In this document: positions 9,749-20,890 of the stretch, in pieces
How positions within the stretch are numbered: the stretch's first letter is position 1
Layout: each line of letters begins with the position of its first letter
Source of the DNA: Pogostemon cablin
Lineage: Eukaryota > Streptophyta > Magnoliopsida > Lamiales > Lamiaceae
Reading direction: 5' to 3'
Assembly: GCA_023678885.1 (NCBI GenBank)
Contig: CM042998.1
Coordinates: 2,979,820-3,043,819, forward strand
Length of the DNA: 64,000 nucleotides
The notes under the pieces: generated by a model
Told to the model about the DNA's origin: nothing
What the model saw: the letters and a program-made list of their open reading frames with translations, nothing else
The model's database searches: none
Position numbers and translations under genes: made by a program

Positions 9749-12700
9749 ATTATTATCAGTTAACAGATAAAATTAATAAATGTATACAACAATTATACAT
9801 TATTGTATAATTAAGTATAAGGTTTTAAATATAATAAAATAAATATAAAATAAATAATTAACGATAAAAAATTATGAAAATTAATTAATATAAAACTAAG
9901 ATTTATTTTTTTCATGAAATTCCTAATTTAAAAATTTATAATTAACTAAATTTATTAATAGATTTTATTAAAGAATCATTTAAAATAAATAAATTGTTAT
10001 TAAATTTAAGAATTTATTTCTCCAATCATATAATATTGATAATATGGATGTCAAATTAAAGATCATGAGATGACGATTAATTTGGTATAATTTTTATATA
10101 AAACCGATTTAATAATAAAAAGTTAAAAATACTTAAAGTATTAGGTAAATTTTTAAATAAGATAAAAAAAATGAAATATTTTGATTGATTGTTTAAAATA
10201 AAGTAATTATGATGTATCTTCTTCCATAAGCTAGTTTATTATAAAAAAAAATCAAAATTCTATAAAAATGACAACTCACCCTTGAATTGCTCTCAAGTTG
10301 CCACCTAAACAAATTCTTATCCTCCTTTAATATACTTTAGATTGTTTAAGAAATATTATTATTTTTATTTTTTAAATTTTAGTATTTTTAAATAATAAAT
10401 AAAGTAACGTAATGATATTTATTATGGAAGAATAACAATTTTAAAATTAAAATTAAAATAACTTATAATGTTATCATTTTTTTATTATTATTTTTTTTTG
10501 TGTGTGGAGAATTTTGTAGATTAAATTAATTTTGAAGAAAATGTGAATAATTTTATGGGATCGAGGGAATATTATTTTTTATTAAAAATATTATTATTTT
10601 TATTTCTGTAGTAACAAATAGTTCATTTATGACAAGGTCCCATTTGTGTCTCATCTTAATTATAACTGCGTATAGTATACTTCATTTATTTGTTATTTTG
10701 AAAAGGATTTTTATAAACAAAATGATTTAGGACACAATTTGGATTTATCTTCATTCATAATTTTATTTTATTTTTTGTGGGAGTGTGTATTTGTTTTTTT
10801 TTTTTGGTGTATATATAAATTTAATAAATCAATATATTTGTTTAATCATAATTTTATTTGTTTAAGGGTATATTTATTTTGGGATAATAATCATGAATGA
10901 TGATAATTTATAATAATTTATTTTGAGTTTTATTTTATTATGTTTTAACTTTATATTAAATCAATATACCACTATTGTACATGTGTAATAGATTATTGTG
11001 AAATGAGAGATGAGAGAAATAGAAAATGGGAAAAAAATATTGAGTAATAAAAGATGCTCCCAGCTTAGTTGGAAGAGTGACAATTTGCACCAAGAGAAGA
11101 GAGAATGATCGATTCCCACCAATATGAGTAGGGGGGAATAACCTTTCAATATATAAGGGGTTTTTTGTGCGTTACTACACGGGATCATTGAATTATTAAT
11201 TATAAATATTAATAATTTACATATTATATAAATTTATTTTTCAAAATTTTATTGATCAAATGGTTTATGTATGAAATAAATATAGAATGTTAAAAATAAA
11301 GAATAAATATCAATAAGATAGCAATGATGAACTTAAACAAATACTCCCTTCATACATAATAAACTCGGGGTTGAATAATAAAAAAAATTCTTTGAGCATG
11401 TCTTAAGTTTTTAAAAGTGTTATATAATTCATAATGTGGTCATTACAAAATCAAAGTACACCTCAATTTAAAAATTAAGCAAAAAACAACTAATAAATGT
11501 AAAATAAATACATAATCTAGGAAGATATTTTTCAAACATCTAGAAAACTCCGTGTATATTTTATAGGTCACTGGATACTTCCTCAAATTTGATATTTCCC
11601 CACATAGCATCAGAATCACTTATAAATGACACGTGTCATGCAATGTGCAAATTAGTAGCCCCAAATAGTTAGATATCGCTTATAGTCACAATTTTTAGTG
11701 TTATTATTGTTACATCATCAGAAAAATCTGACAACTATAAAATAAAGCATGAAGAATATAGATTTCATAGAAAAATAAAATGACATGAGAATAAAGTTGA
11801 GAACGTTCACTCCACTCGAAGCCACCAAATTTTCTGATAGAAGTTTTCTCAGTGTCAGTGAAAACAATTGTTTGTGATTTTAACATATAACATCATCATC
11901 ACATAAAAAAAAAAAAAAAACTCACCAGTATGTTCTTAGACCATAAATGTCTGAAGCACAACTTCATCGCCGTCAAGATTAATTGTGCATCGATCCACAT
12001 AAAAGCAAATAAAATAAATCTCCCACTGAAACAATACTGACTAATTTTACTCAATCACAGAAAAAACTATCATCCCTCAAAGAAAATCAAAACTCACTGA
12101 GAGAGAAAAACATAAAATTAGAAATAATCTTTTTCATACCCCAAATATTATATTATTGCATAAACATATTGTACGTACATTTAAAAATATAAGAAATATC
12201 CCCAATAAAATTTCAACTAAGACAATAGATATAACATAAAAAAAATTAATGGAGAAAAGTAATCTGATAAATGGATGAAAGATCATACATCATACATGCA
12301 AGAAATGCATCCCCACAATTGGAAGGAGTTCAAATTAAATTATTTGTTTTAGAGTTTGAAGTAGAGGATAGGGAATAAGTGGTGATTAAATGAAATTAAG
12401 GTGAGTAAATGTGATTTAAAGTTGTTTGTAACTTAAAGTATATTAAATTTTTAATTAAGGATTGAAGGCATAATAGAGTTATTAGTAAAAGGAAAGGTTA
12501 AAATTTAATCAAATTGATTTATTTGCACTCCAAAGTTCAAAGTAATAGGAAGGAATATTAAATTTAAAAGAAATCCTAAAGTGTTGTTAACTACAAAAAT
12601 AGCACAGAAATTGAAATAGACGAGACGTTGATACATAAGCATTCAATTGTTATAAGATTGATAACTAAGTAAATGAAAACTCTTGTTTATAATATATATA

Positions 12701-13520
12701 TATATATATATAGAGAGGCCAACCGACTCCACTCTCCATTAAATGCAAGTCCTTAATTAAGGGTACCTTGCCTGAAATGTTCTCCCCAATATATTTATGA
12801 CAAGTGATATATAGAAATGTTAAAAGAAGAGATAGCATTTGTATATTCAAATAATTTAAAATTAAAAAGTTTAATGTGAATTCAGATTTACTAATATGTC
12901 AACTACAATATTTTATCCTTTAACTTAGAGCTTATAGTTTTAAAGTTTATTGTATTATTTTGTTTAGAATTTTTATAAAATCACATTAATTACTTTTATA
13001 AATACACAAAAATGTGATATTATTACTTTATCTTTATAGCTTATTAATAAAAATCGAATCAATTGTGTCTTATAAAATATGGTTTACGTATATTAAAAAA
13101 ATAATTGTTATGTTTGGTTTGAGTTTTTGATAGGGTTGATTTTAACTTTATGTAAGAATTCATATGTAAGAATGTATAAATTTATGTAAAAAAAAAGATG
13201 TGAGAGGAGAAATAAAGAGAAAATGTATATTAATTGAGGAGTGTGAATATAAGTATATATAAGGGTGATTTTTGTATTAATTTATGTAAAAAAAGATGAG
13301 AGAGGAGAGATAGAAAAAAATGTATTAATTGAAGAGAGATAATATAAATATGTTTATATATGGGTGATTTTTAAAACCTAGGTGCTGATTTTGAATTCCA
13401 ATACCTGGGTTTTAAACCCAGAAACCAACATCCAATAAGTCAATGTTTGATACTTAATTTGACATAAAGTTTAAATTTATTCTACTTAAACCCAATATAA
13501 ACATAACAGAGTAAATAAAT
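9749..13520. other. AT-rich intergenic DNA, no supported gene
   Basis: About 3.8 kb without a recognisable gene. It holds a perfect G-box palindrome at 11626-11639, an (AT) run at 12691-12711, a poly(A) run at 11906-11921, and two short minus-strand open stretches near 11.77-12.01 kb that I cannot assign. Confidence 0.5.
11626..11639. promoter_or_regulatory. Perfect G-box palindrome
   Basis: ATGACACGTGTCAT is a 14-base perfect palindrome around CACGTG, the core bound by plant bZIP and bHLH factors. A TATAAA word precedes it at 11621. No gene next to it can be supported, so regulatory use is conjecture. Confidence 0.35.
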
Positions 13521-13735
13521 TACTCTCTCCGTCCCACAACGAAGTTCATAAAAACTGTAGATACTAAATTCTAAAAAAATTACCTTTTTACTTGCTTTAA
13601 GGTAGGGATGGCAATGGGGCGGGGCGGGTATCTAGGTGTCCTGCCCCGCCCCGCACTGCACTCCTAGCCCCGTGCCCCGCTACGGGTCGGCTATTGAAGG
13701 CCTATGTCCCAGCCCTATGCGGCCCCCATTTTTTT
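13521..13735. mobile_element. Left half of a Stowaway followed by the start of a G-rich hAT-like element
   Basis: TACTCTCTCCGTCCCAC at 13521 starts a Stowaway that stops at 13602. There, TAGGGATGGCAATGGGGCGG begins a strikingly GC-rich tract of GGGGCGGG and CCCCGCCCCGC words to about 13735. No matching right end is seen close by, so the element is truncated or very diverged. Confidence 0.55.
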
Positions 13736-14294
13736 TAATAAATTATAATACATACAAATAGAAAATGTTAAATTAAAATAAAATAAATTAAATTTAAATT
13801 TTAAATTAAATAATTAAATTTTATTTGTATTTTTAAAATTTTTTTACATTATATATTTAATGATATATATAATATTGTATTAAAGTATTTTATAATACAG
13901 TAGTTATATATAATTACTTTATATGGTTTTTTATTTAAATTAAATAAAAATATATGTATAATATATTACATATACTATAGCAGAAACTTTTCTTTGACGT
14001 GTCATTTCCAGAATGCTTCAATGTGATGTGTAGTTTTCTCAAATTTTTGGATTTTTTAATATTTTCCTTATTTACTTTTAATTAACTTCCTTATTTAATA
14101 TTTTCTTTTTTAAATAATGTGTTTCTTATTTTTAATAATGACTAAATTTTTAATTTTTATTTATTTATTTTGGTATCATTAATTAGTTACTAAATCTTTT
14201 AATTAATTCAATAAATAAATTAATTAATATCAAATTAAATCATATATATGTAGGAAAAAAAGAATATACCATATAATATTCTCTCCCACCCCAC

Positions 14295-14303
14295 CTATAA
14301 ATA
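14295..14303 (+). promoter_or_regulatory. TATA-like box ahead of the palindromic array
   Basis: CTATAAATA follows a C-rich CCCACCCCACC word and precedes a pyrimidine/CA-rich leader (ACACACATTCGTCTTC). This is the usual look of a plant Pol II start. No protein-coding frame follows; a palindromic repeat array does. Confidence 0.35.
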
Positions 14304-14389
14304 AGACTTTTTTGTTATTCTAAATACACACATTCGTCTTCAAAAGGAATAGGAGATTTCTTCAAGTTCCTCTAGAGAATTGATTTATG

Positions 14390-15020
14390 AAAGTATAAAA
14401 ATTTATTTTGATAGAGAATAGAACTGATTCAAGTATTATTGAATTGTTTTATATCTTAAAAATCGATCATGTATTCTTGAATTGTTTTACCTCTTAAGAA
14501 TCGATCTACCTTTAAAAAATTGATTCAAGTATTCTTAAATTATTTTACCTCTTAAGAATCGATTCTTTCAAGATGAAGAGAATAGATTCAAGTATTCTTA
14601 AATAGATTTACATATGAAAAATCTATATTTCAAGAGATACTTGAATAGATTTAAGTCTTAAAAATCGATTTTTCAAGAGTAAGAAATCGATTCAAGTATT
14701 CTTGAATCGATTTATATCTTAAGAATCGATTCTTCAAGAAAAAAAAAATTAATTCAAGTATTGCCTCTTATAAATCGATTCAAGTATATTCTTTAAAAAT
14801 CAAAATTCAAAAATAGCTTTTGAATCTAAAGAAATGCGGTGGCTTCGTGGCTTCTTTTGATTCAAATTTCTATTCGAACAATATTTGAAAATATGAAGTT
14901 TCAACCTCTTCTTCGATAATAAGAGTAGTCCAATAACTACCTCTAAAGTATTGATTCAATACTTCAAGTGAAAGAGGATCGACGATTCAAGTACTCTTAA
15001 ATCGATTTACCTTTAGATAA
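14390..15020. repeat. Degenerate tandem array of palindromic units
   Basis: About eight diverged units share the words ATTCAAGTATTCTTGAAT, CGATTTACCTCTTAAG and AAGAATCGATTCTT, at a spacing of roughly 50-60 bases. Many units are self-complementary. The clearest, 14684-14713, has 13-base arms AAATCGATTCAAG and CTTGAATCGATTT around a TATT loop. A transcript would form serial hairpins. It encodes no protein and resembles no element I know. Confidence 0.7.
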
Positions 15021-15584
15021 TAAGATGTTGAAAAAATTATTTCATATATATAATCGAAAGTTTAAGCTATTTAAGTTAAATCATTATTTCAAATATTTGT
15101 TAATTTTTTAAATTTAGTTTATTAATATTTATTTATTTACATATATTTTAATTATTCAATTATGACATACTATAAATTATAAATTTATTTTCTTTAGTTG
15201 TTTATATAATTTGAAATACTAAAATTAAATAAAAAAATAAATTTAATAAATTCATTACAAATTTATGAATATTTAAAAGAATATTATATATAAATTAATT
15301 TTATTTATATTATATATATTTTTTACATTAGTTTATTAAAATTATTAATGAAAACAGAATTTTTATTATATAATTAATTAAGAAATACTAAACCATAATC
15401 ATGAGTAAAAAGTAGTACTCCATTTAAATATTATTTATAATATTATGTATATTTTAAAAAGTATATATGTAGCAACTATTTAAAACATTTTAATAATTTT
15501 CTTAGTTAATTATAAAATGTTTTGACTTTAATTTTCATAAATAATCAATACAATTAATAAATAAATCATTCGATATAAATAAAT
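15021..15584. other. AT-rich DNA
   Basis: Nothing recognisable beyond AT-rich low complexity. Confidence 0.5.
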
Positions 15585-15764
15585 TTTTGGTACGGATTTT
15601 TTTTAAAAAAATCCAATATTGAATCCATAAAGAAAAATCCAATATTGAATCCTTACCAACCTTCAGTTCGGAATGAATTTTCGAAAAATGGATTTTTACG
15701 AATTTTGTGACCGCCGGCCGAACCAGTGTTGGCCGCCAACCGCCGCTGCCTGCTGCCGAAATTT

Positions 15765-15866
15765 AAAATGTGCAAACAAAATATGCAAAAATAAAATTGT
15801 GCAAAGCAAATTGTGTAAAACCAAATTGTGCAAAAACCAAATTGTGCAAACAAATTGTGCAAATAC
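15765..15866 (+). repeat. Tandem repeat of GTGCAAA units
   Basis: About seven units of the form AAATTGTGCAAA with 0-4 extra bases follow one another. They come directly after a short GC-rich patch (GACCGCCGGCCGAACC, 15708-15760) that stands out from the AT-rich surroundings. Confidence 0.7.
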
Positions 15867-16399
15867 ATAGGAGTATTTATGGTATCACAATTATAATTGT
15901 GTAATTATGAGTAATAGTACTTTGAGTCATGTAATTTACAGCAATTATGCATTATTTTATGTATCCAATAGTAAGTGACCCATAATATTTAAACATAAAT
16001 ATGGATTATCATTTAAATTTTGTATTTTATCTTCATTAAATAAATATAAAATATAATAATTATTTATTAAGTGTACAATTGAATTTAGACTTTAAAGATA
16101 CCATTTACTTTTATTTATTATGTTCTCTTAAATAATACTTTGAACTTTGAACATATTATTTTATTTAATTCCTATTTTTTTAGAAATTTATTTTACCTTA
16201 TGAAATATATATTTTCAATATACAATAATAAATAAATATTTAAAGAATTAGATATAATTTTAAATTATTATATGTAATTATATTATAATTAATTTTAATT
16301 TATTAATTATGATTACATTATAATTAGTAGAGTAAAATTAATTAATTCATGACATATAAAGTATAAACTATAAATAATAAGATAAATATATTATATATA

Positions 16400-16631
16400 A
16401 TTTTAATGCATAATTTAAATTTGGTTTTTCGGTATGGTTCGGTATGGTTCGATTGGTTATATCCAATATTTGGTACGGAAAAATGGAAAATATCCAAGTC
16501 CGTACCAAATGAAAAATCGGTTCAGTTCGGTTCGGAAAAAGTAAAAAAGTCAACGGTTTTTTTCGGTTCGGGATTAATTCGGTGCAGTTTTGGACGGTTT
16601 CGGTTAAATCCAATATCCATGCACACCCCTA
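16400..16631. mobile_element. Right part of a hAT-like MITE
   Basis: It has repeated CGGTATGGTTCGGT words and ends in GCACACCCCTA, the reverse complement of the TAGGGGTG terminus common in plant hAT MITEs. The left end is not identified. Confidence 0.5.
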
Positions 16632-17149
16632 ATTAAGAATTTATTACTAAGAGTTACATACTTTGATCATAATTGCACTTAAATACAATGAAAAAATAAA
16701 TAGTAACAACTATATAAATATACAGCAAAGAGACAAAATTGCCCCTATGTACTTGCATATTTTTTAGAGAGACAGTGAGAGTAATAAATAGTTTTTAATT
16801 GAATTATGTTATAAAGTAACATTTAAAAAAAAACAAGACATGATTCTTTCAAATAATTAAAATATATGTACATATATCTTAACTTTTTAAATGATTTACT
16901 TATACATTACATTATCAAAAATTAAATGTTATAATTTATTGCAAATTTTTTACATTGATGAAAGAAATTGTCTAGCTATAAGGAAAAAAAATCTTCTTAA
17001 TTAATGTTATTACGTTATATAACACGGATTATTTAATTATAAAAAATAAGAATAATAATTAAATGATCCCTCGGTGTACGCGGGTTTCATACAAGTATTT
17101 AATATATATCAATAAATTATATTATATAATAAAAATTTTTAATATTTAT

Positions 17150-17276
17150 GTACGGGGCGGGCCGAGGCTAGGACCCAGACCTGATTTGGTCCCATGTATG
17201 GGATGGGGTGGACCCGCCCCATTCTTAGTGCGGGGTTGGGCGGGGCGGGACGGGGCGAGCATGGACTGGGGTGGTT
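17150..17276. mobile_element. GC-rich hAT-like fragment
   Basis: It is a block of GGGGCGGG/GGGCGGGAC words like the tract at 13603-13735, between AT-rich flanks and directly left of the gypsy element remnant. Both ends are degenerate. Confidence 0.45.
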
Positions 17277-17329
17277 AAATATTTTTAAGTTATGTACTTA
17301 AATTTTAAAGAGTGACAATTTTGAAATTA

Positions 17330-18877
17330 AAGTGTATTAAAATATTTTTGAAAATTAGTGCAACATGAAGAGTTAAAAGATGTAGAAATGCTCATTTCAC
17401 TCCCAAACTCATCGTCAAGTGCTCTTAGACCTTGTTCCACTTCATCAAATTCATACTCATCACTTGATTCTTCATCTTCACTTGAATTTTTCTCATCAAC
17501 AAGAGACAAGAAATCTTGGATAATCTCTTCATTCTCAAAGCACTCTTCTACCTTAGGCTCTTTACTCCTCTCATTTTCCTCCTCTAAGCTTTCTTTTACC
17601 TTGTCTTCCTTATCTTCAAAAAGCTCAACATCTCTTGAGTCTTCTTCATTATCCCCCGAACACTCTTCTACATCTAACTCTTCTTCAATCTTTTCATCAA
17701 AATTCTCCATTTCATGAAAAGTGTTCTGTTTTTGTATCATTTGACTCATTCGATGCTCTAAGGCCTCAAGTCTCCTTTCCTTTTTCTCATCTTCTCTCTT
17801 TCTTTCTTCAATCATTTCATAGATCATCTCCATGAGTTGACCAAATCTTTCTTCTATGGATGGCTTTACTTCTTTACTCGGTGGTTGCCATCTTTGTTCT
17901 TGGAGATAATTCCCTTGATAAACACTTGGGAAATTACTCCCTTACATGTAAGACATATCATCTACTTGAGGACTTGGCATCATCCACTCTTGTTGCACCG
18001 TAGGATAAGTAATTGGCATACTTTGAATTCATTGAGACCCATAACTAGGAAGACTTGGTTGAAAACTTTGTCTTACATTGCTCCCTTGAGCATATCTTCT
18101 ACACAACTCCATTAAGGTACTATTTTTGGATAAAGGAGTAATCTTAGGAACTTGGTAAGGAAGGTCTTCCATCATCGTATGGTGGACATTCTCTTTGGAA
18201 ATTCTCTTGACCGTACCCGTTTTGCATACATGTTCCATTCCCCATTTGGTAATTGAGCATATTCCACATTTGCCTCTCATTAAAGTTGGAAGTAGGAATT
18301 GAGTCGGTATTTTGAGGCTCATAGCTTGAAAGATTTGGTTGAAACTTTGCCTTGTATCATTTCCATAAGCATATCTTCTAAACAACTTCATTGTATCTTC
18401 GGATAAAGGAGTAAATATAGGCAAATGAATTCGGTTTGAAGAAATTGGTACGGAATAAGTGTGTGGTTGATGAGGTTGGAATGTATTTCCATTGTAAGCA
18501 CTTTGTCATTCCTCATAACTCCCATTGTTGTAGCTTTGAGAGCTTGCTTGGCTCATTTGACTACTATACTCATAGTTGCTCTCATCCTTGTAGCCATTTG
18601 ATTGTTGTGGTGGAACCAAACCAAGTAGATTTCCGTAATTTACTTCCAAGTATTGGTTCCACCCATCCATGTTCTTACTCTTCTTTTCAAGGCTTGCTAC
18701 AACTTTCCTTCACTCATTATTTTTGGCTTGCTCATTCTCCCATTCTTTCAAGGTTATCGTACCTATCAAGAAGAACAAGTTAGAATAAATTTTCCCAAGC
18801 AATTATAAGATGCAAAAATAAAAAAAATATCCTAAGTAGAGCTAACAAATTCAAACACGTTACACCGAAGGCTTTCG
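17330..18877 (-). pseudogene. gag region of a non-autonomous gypsy retroelement, copy 1, 3' truncated
   Basis: Reading leftward from the PBS, the minus strand shows broken gag-like frames. A Q/Y/S-rich stretch (from about 18670 to 18030) contains repeats of the type RRYAQG..RQSFQPS and SYGSQ. Then an open 168-codon part (17833-17327) has a coiled-coil start (MEMIYEMIEERKRED) and a long acidic Glu/Asp/Ser tract. Stops and frame changes between these pieces make it defunct. No protease, RT or integrase is present and no zinc knuckle is seen, so it fits the gag-only TR-GAG/LARD type. Homology with the second copy ends at about 17330, where the 3' part is missing. Confidence 0.65.
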
Positions 18878-18894
18878 CCCCGGCAACGGCGCCA
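18878..18894 (-). other. Primer binding site, tRNA-Asp type
   Basis: On the plus strand it reads CCCCGGCAACGGCGCCA, which as I recall equals the 3' end of plant tRNA-Asp(GUC) with CCA. The minus strand therefore has TGGCGCCGTTGCCGGGG directly after the LTR end CA. This PBS is usual in the Tat/Athila branch of plant Ty3/gypsy elements. Confidence 0.85.
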
Positions 18895-20877
18895 TGAACT
18901 TGGTTTCAATTTTGGTTAAATTGATTTAGAGCAAGTGTACTCTATCATGTATAGCACGTAAGCGACCAAGTGCAAAATTTCTAATATATCGAACCCAAGG
19001 ACGAAAGTGGATAGCCGTATTTGAGAAATACTTTACTCTAGTAGGATGAATCAAAGAAGGTGGGGATTACTTATACTATAAACTAACAACTAGGAAATCA
19101 ATTAAAGATAGATGGATACACTGGACATAGAAGATGGATGAAGGTGAACAATCTAAGAAGTATGTAAGGCAAGCAACATTCATGGTAAGGTATATATAGA
19201 CTCACACACACACACATGCCTTGATGGTTTTCATGTTATGATATTAAGGACAATCACGTTTGTACCCCTAATCCCTATGACCAAGGTGATTAGGTTCTCA
19301 ATTCTTTTATAAGCTTAAATCTCCTAGGATTGTCTTACTCTCAATTCCCATGAAGGTACTATGATTATAAGTTGGGTTCCTCTCACTAGTTCATCACTAA
19401 TGTCCTATCATGAGGTTCTAAGCACTTGAAGAGTATGTCTTACCTCTCCTCATACTAACTAAGTCATCTTATTCAATCAATGATTCAATTAAGCCACTAA
19501 AAATAATATTGGAATTGTCATCCTAATACTATGAATAGAGAATTTAATCACACAAATCATACATAAAATGAGAATAAGCATTCATGATAGAAAATATTCA
19601 TAACAATCATTTTATCAAACTTGTGGTGTGCAAAATCTACATAATTCCTAATCAATCACATTGTTAGCCTCACATTAGGACTAGCTACTACAAATCATGA
19701 ATAATTCACTACAATCCATGTCATGCTCCACTTGAGTCAAATAATGAAGAAAATAATAAAATAAAGGTAAGTTGGCTCCCCTTTGATGGTGAACTTCCTC
19801 CTCCTTGATCATGCTAAAATCTTCAACCAATGATGAATTCCTCTTCTTAGATTGGTGGATGGATGGATTTATGGATGGATTTGAGGAAATCAAGTGGTTT
19901 GAATGGATGAAGTGAAGAATGGAAGAGATGGAGATGAATGTGTATGATTTAGGTGTCTAGTGTGTGTGGAATCTGATCCAAAATGATTCCTCCTTTAATT
20001 TGTGATCAAAACATGTATTTAAACCCCTTGGAACCTTTTAGAAGCTTCTTGAAGTTCTCTGATTTTTAAGCCCAGCTCGACTCGAGTTGCAAGTCGAGTT
20101 GGGTCTTGCAACTCGAGTTGGCTCTCGGGACGATTTTCTCTGCCCCGCTCGGCTTGCAACTCGACCTGGACCATACCCAACTCAACTCGAGTTGATAACT
20201 CGAGCTTTCGTCTGTCAAGTCGTGTTGGATAAATCAGAAACTGGAATTTTTGCGGGCTTCAGCTCGACTCGAGTTGCAAGTCGAGTTAGACCTTGAAACT
20301 CGAGTTGGGCTTCTAGACACATTCTAGAGTGCAACTTGACTCGATTGGCAACTCGAGTTGCACCTTGCAACTCGAGTTGGGTTGTTTTTAATAGCGCAGT
20401 CTCACCGTTTCGTGCATAACTTCTATATCCGATCTCCAATTCGAATGATTCTTGCACTCACGCGATCCTCTCTTCTTTGAATTTCCAACCATATATCACA
20501 CCTCCAATTTTATGATCCACATGAATACAGAAAAATTACACAAGTTTGACGTGTGTTTTTTTAGCATTTTGTTTTGGCTTGTTTTCCCTCGTTTCAACTC
20601 CGAATTGAGCTCCATTTTTTCCCACATCTTCTTTATCGTGTCTAGAATCTATTTTTATCTGAAAATCACACAAATTAAACTAAAACACCAATTCTCTAAA
20701 TATTTACAAATATCGCGCATTTAAGGCACGTAATCATGAAAATCACACATTTATCTTTTCAAACCACAAATCTCCATATCTTCATATAACACCACCAAAT
20801 GATATACAAAATGAATAAAAACACACAATAATACATAATAAAAGACACTAAAATCTAGATGAAAATGACACCGATCA
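18895..20877 (-). mobile_element. LTR of the gypsy element, copy 1 (complete, 1983 bp)
   Basis: On the minus strand the LTR begins TGATCGGTGTCATTTTC at 20877 and ends CAAGTTCA at 18895, so it has TG...CA ends. The right side abuts a purine-rich tract (20878-20890) and the left side the tRNA-Asp PBS. Inside, 20070-20370 is dense in CTCGAGTTGCAA words. A minus-strand TATA-like TTTAAATACA lies near 20021-20030. The same LTR, 3' truncated, recurs at 24052-25649. Confidence 0.8.
20070..20370. repeat. CTCGAGTTG repeat cluster in the LTR
   Basis: The palindrome CTCGAG and its variants with GTTGCAAG occur about a dozen times on both strands within 300 bases. The second LTR carries the same cluster at about 24877-25157, with one block of roughly 30 bases missing, showing that the unit number changes between copies. 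Confidence 0.7.
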
Positions 20878-20890
20878 ACCCCTCAAACTT
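20878..20890 (-). other. Polypurine tract of the upstream element copy
   Basis: The minus strand reads AAGTTTGAGGGGT directly before the LTR start TGATCGG. It is the position and composition of a retroelement PPT. Similar AAGTTTGGGGGGA tracts lie at 22739-22752 and 22879-22892. Confidence 0.65.

Noticed and set aside
10961..11188. Minus-strand frame of 75 codons
   Set aside because: Hydrophobic, T-rich translation typical of chance frames in AT-rich DNA, with no conserved motif.
11766..12010. Two minus-strand open stretches, one ending in a donor-like CTG|GTGAGT
   Set aside because: I could not match either to a family, they do not join in frame without a very short intron, and no start or end signal supports a gene.
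17358..17717. Plus-strand open frame, serine-rich
   Set aside because: It is the mirror of the acidic gag frame on the minus strand (GAA/GAC codons read as TTC/TCT); the same happens at 23432-23791.
18029..18424. Independent gene encoding repeats RRYAxGxxxRQSF
   Set aside because: It lies between a retroelement PBS and the acidic gag frame, on the same strand, and is best read as part of the broken gag region.
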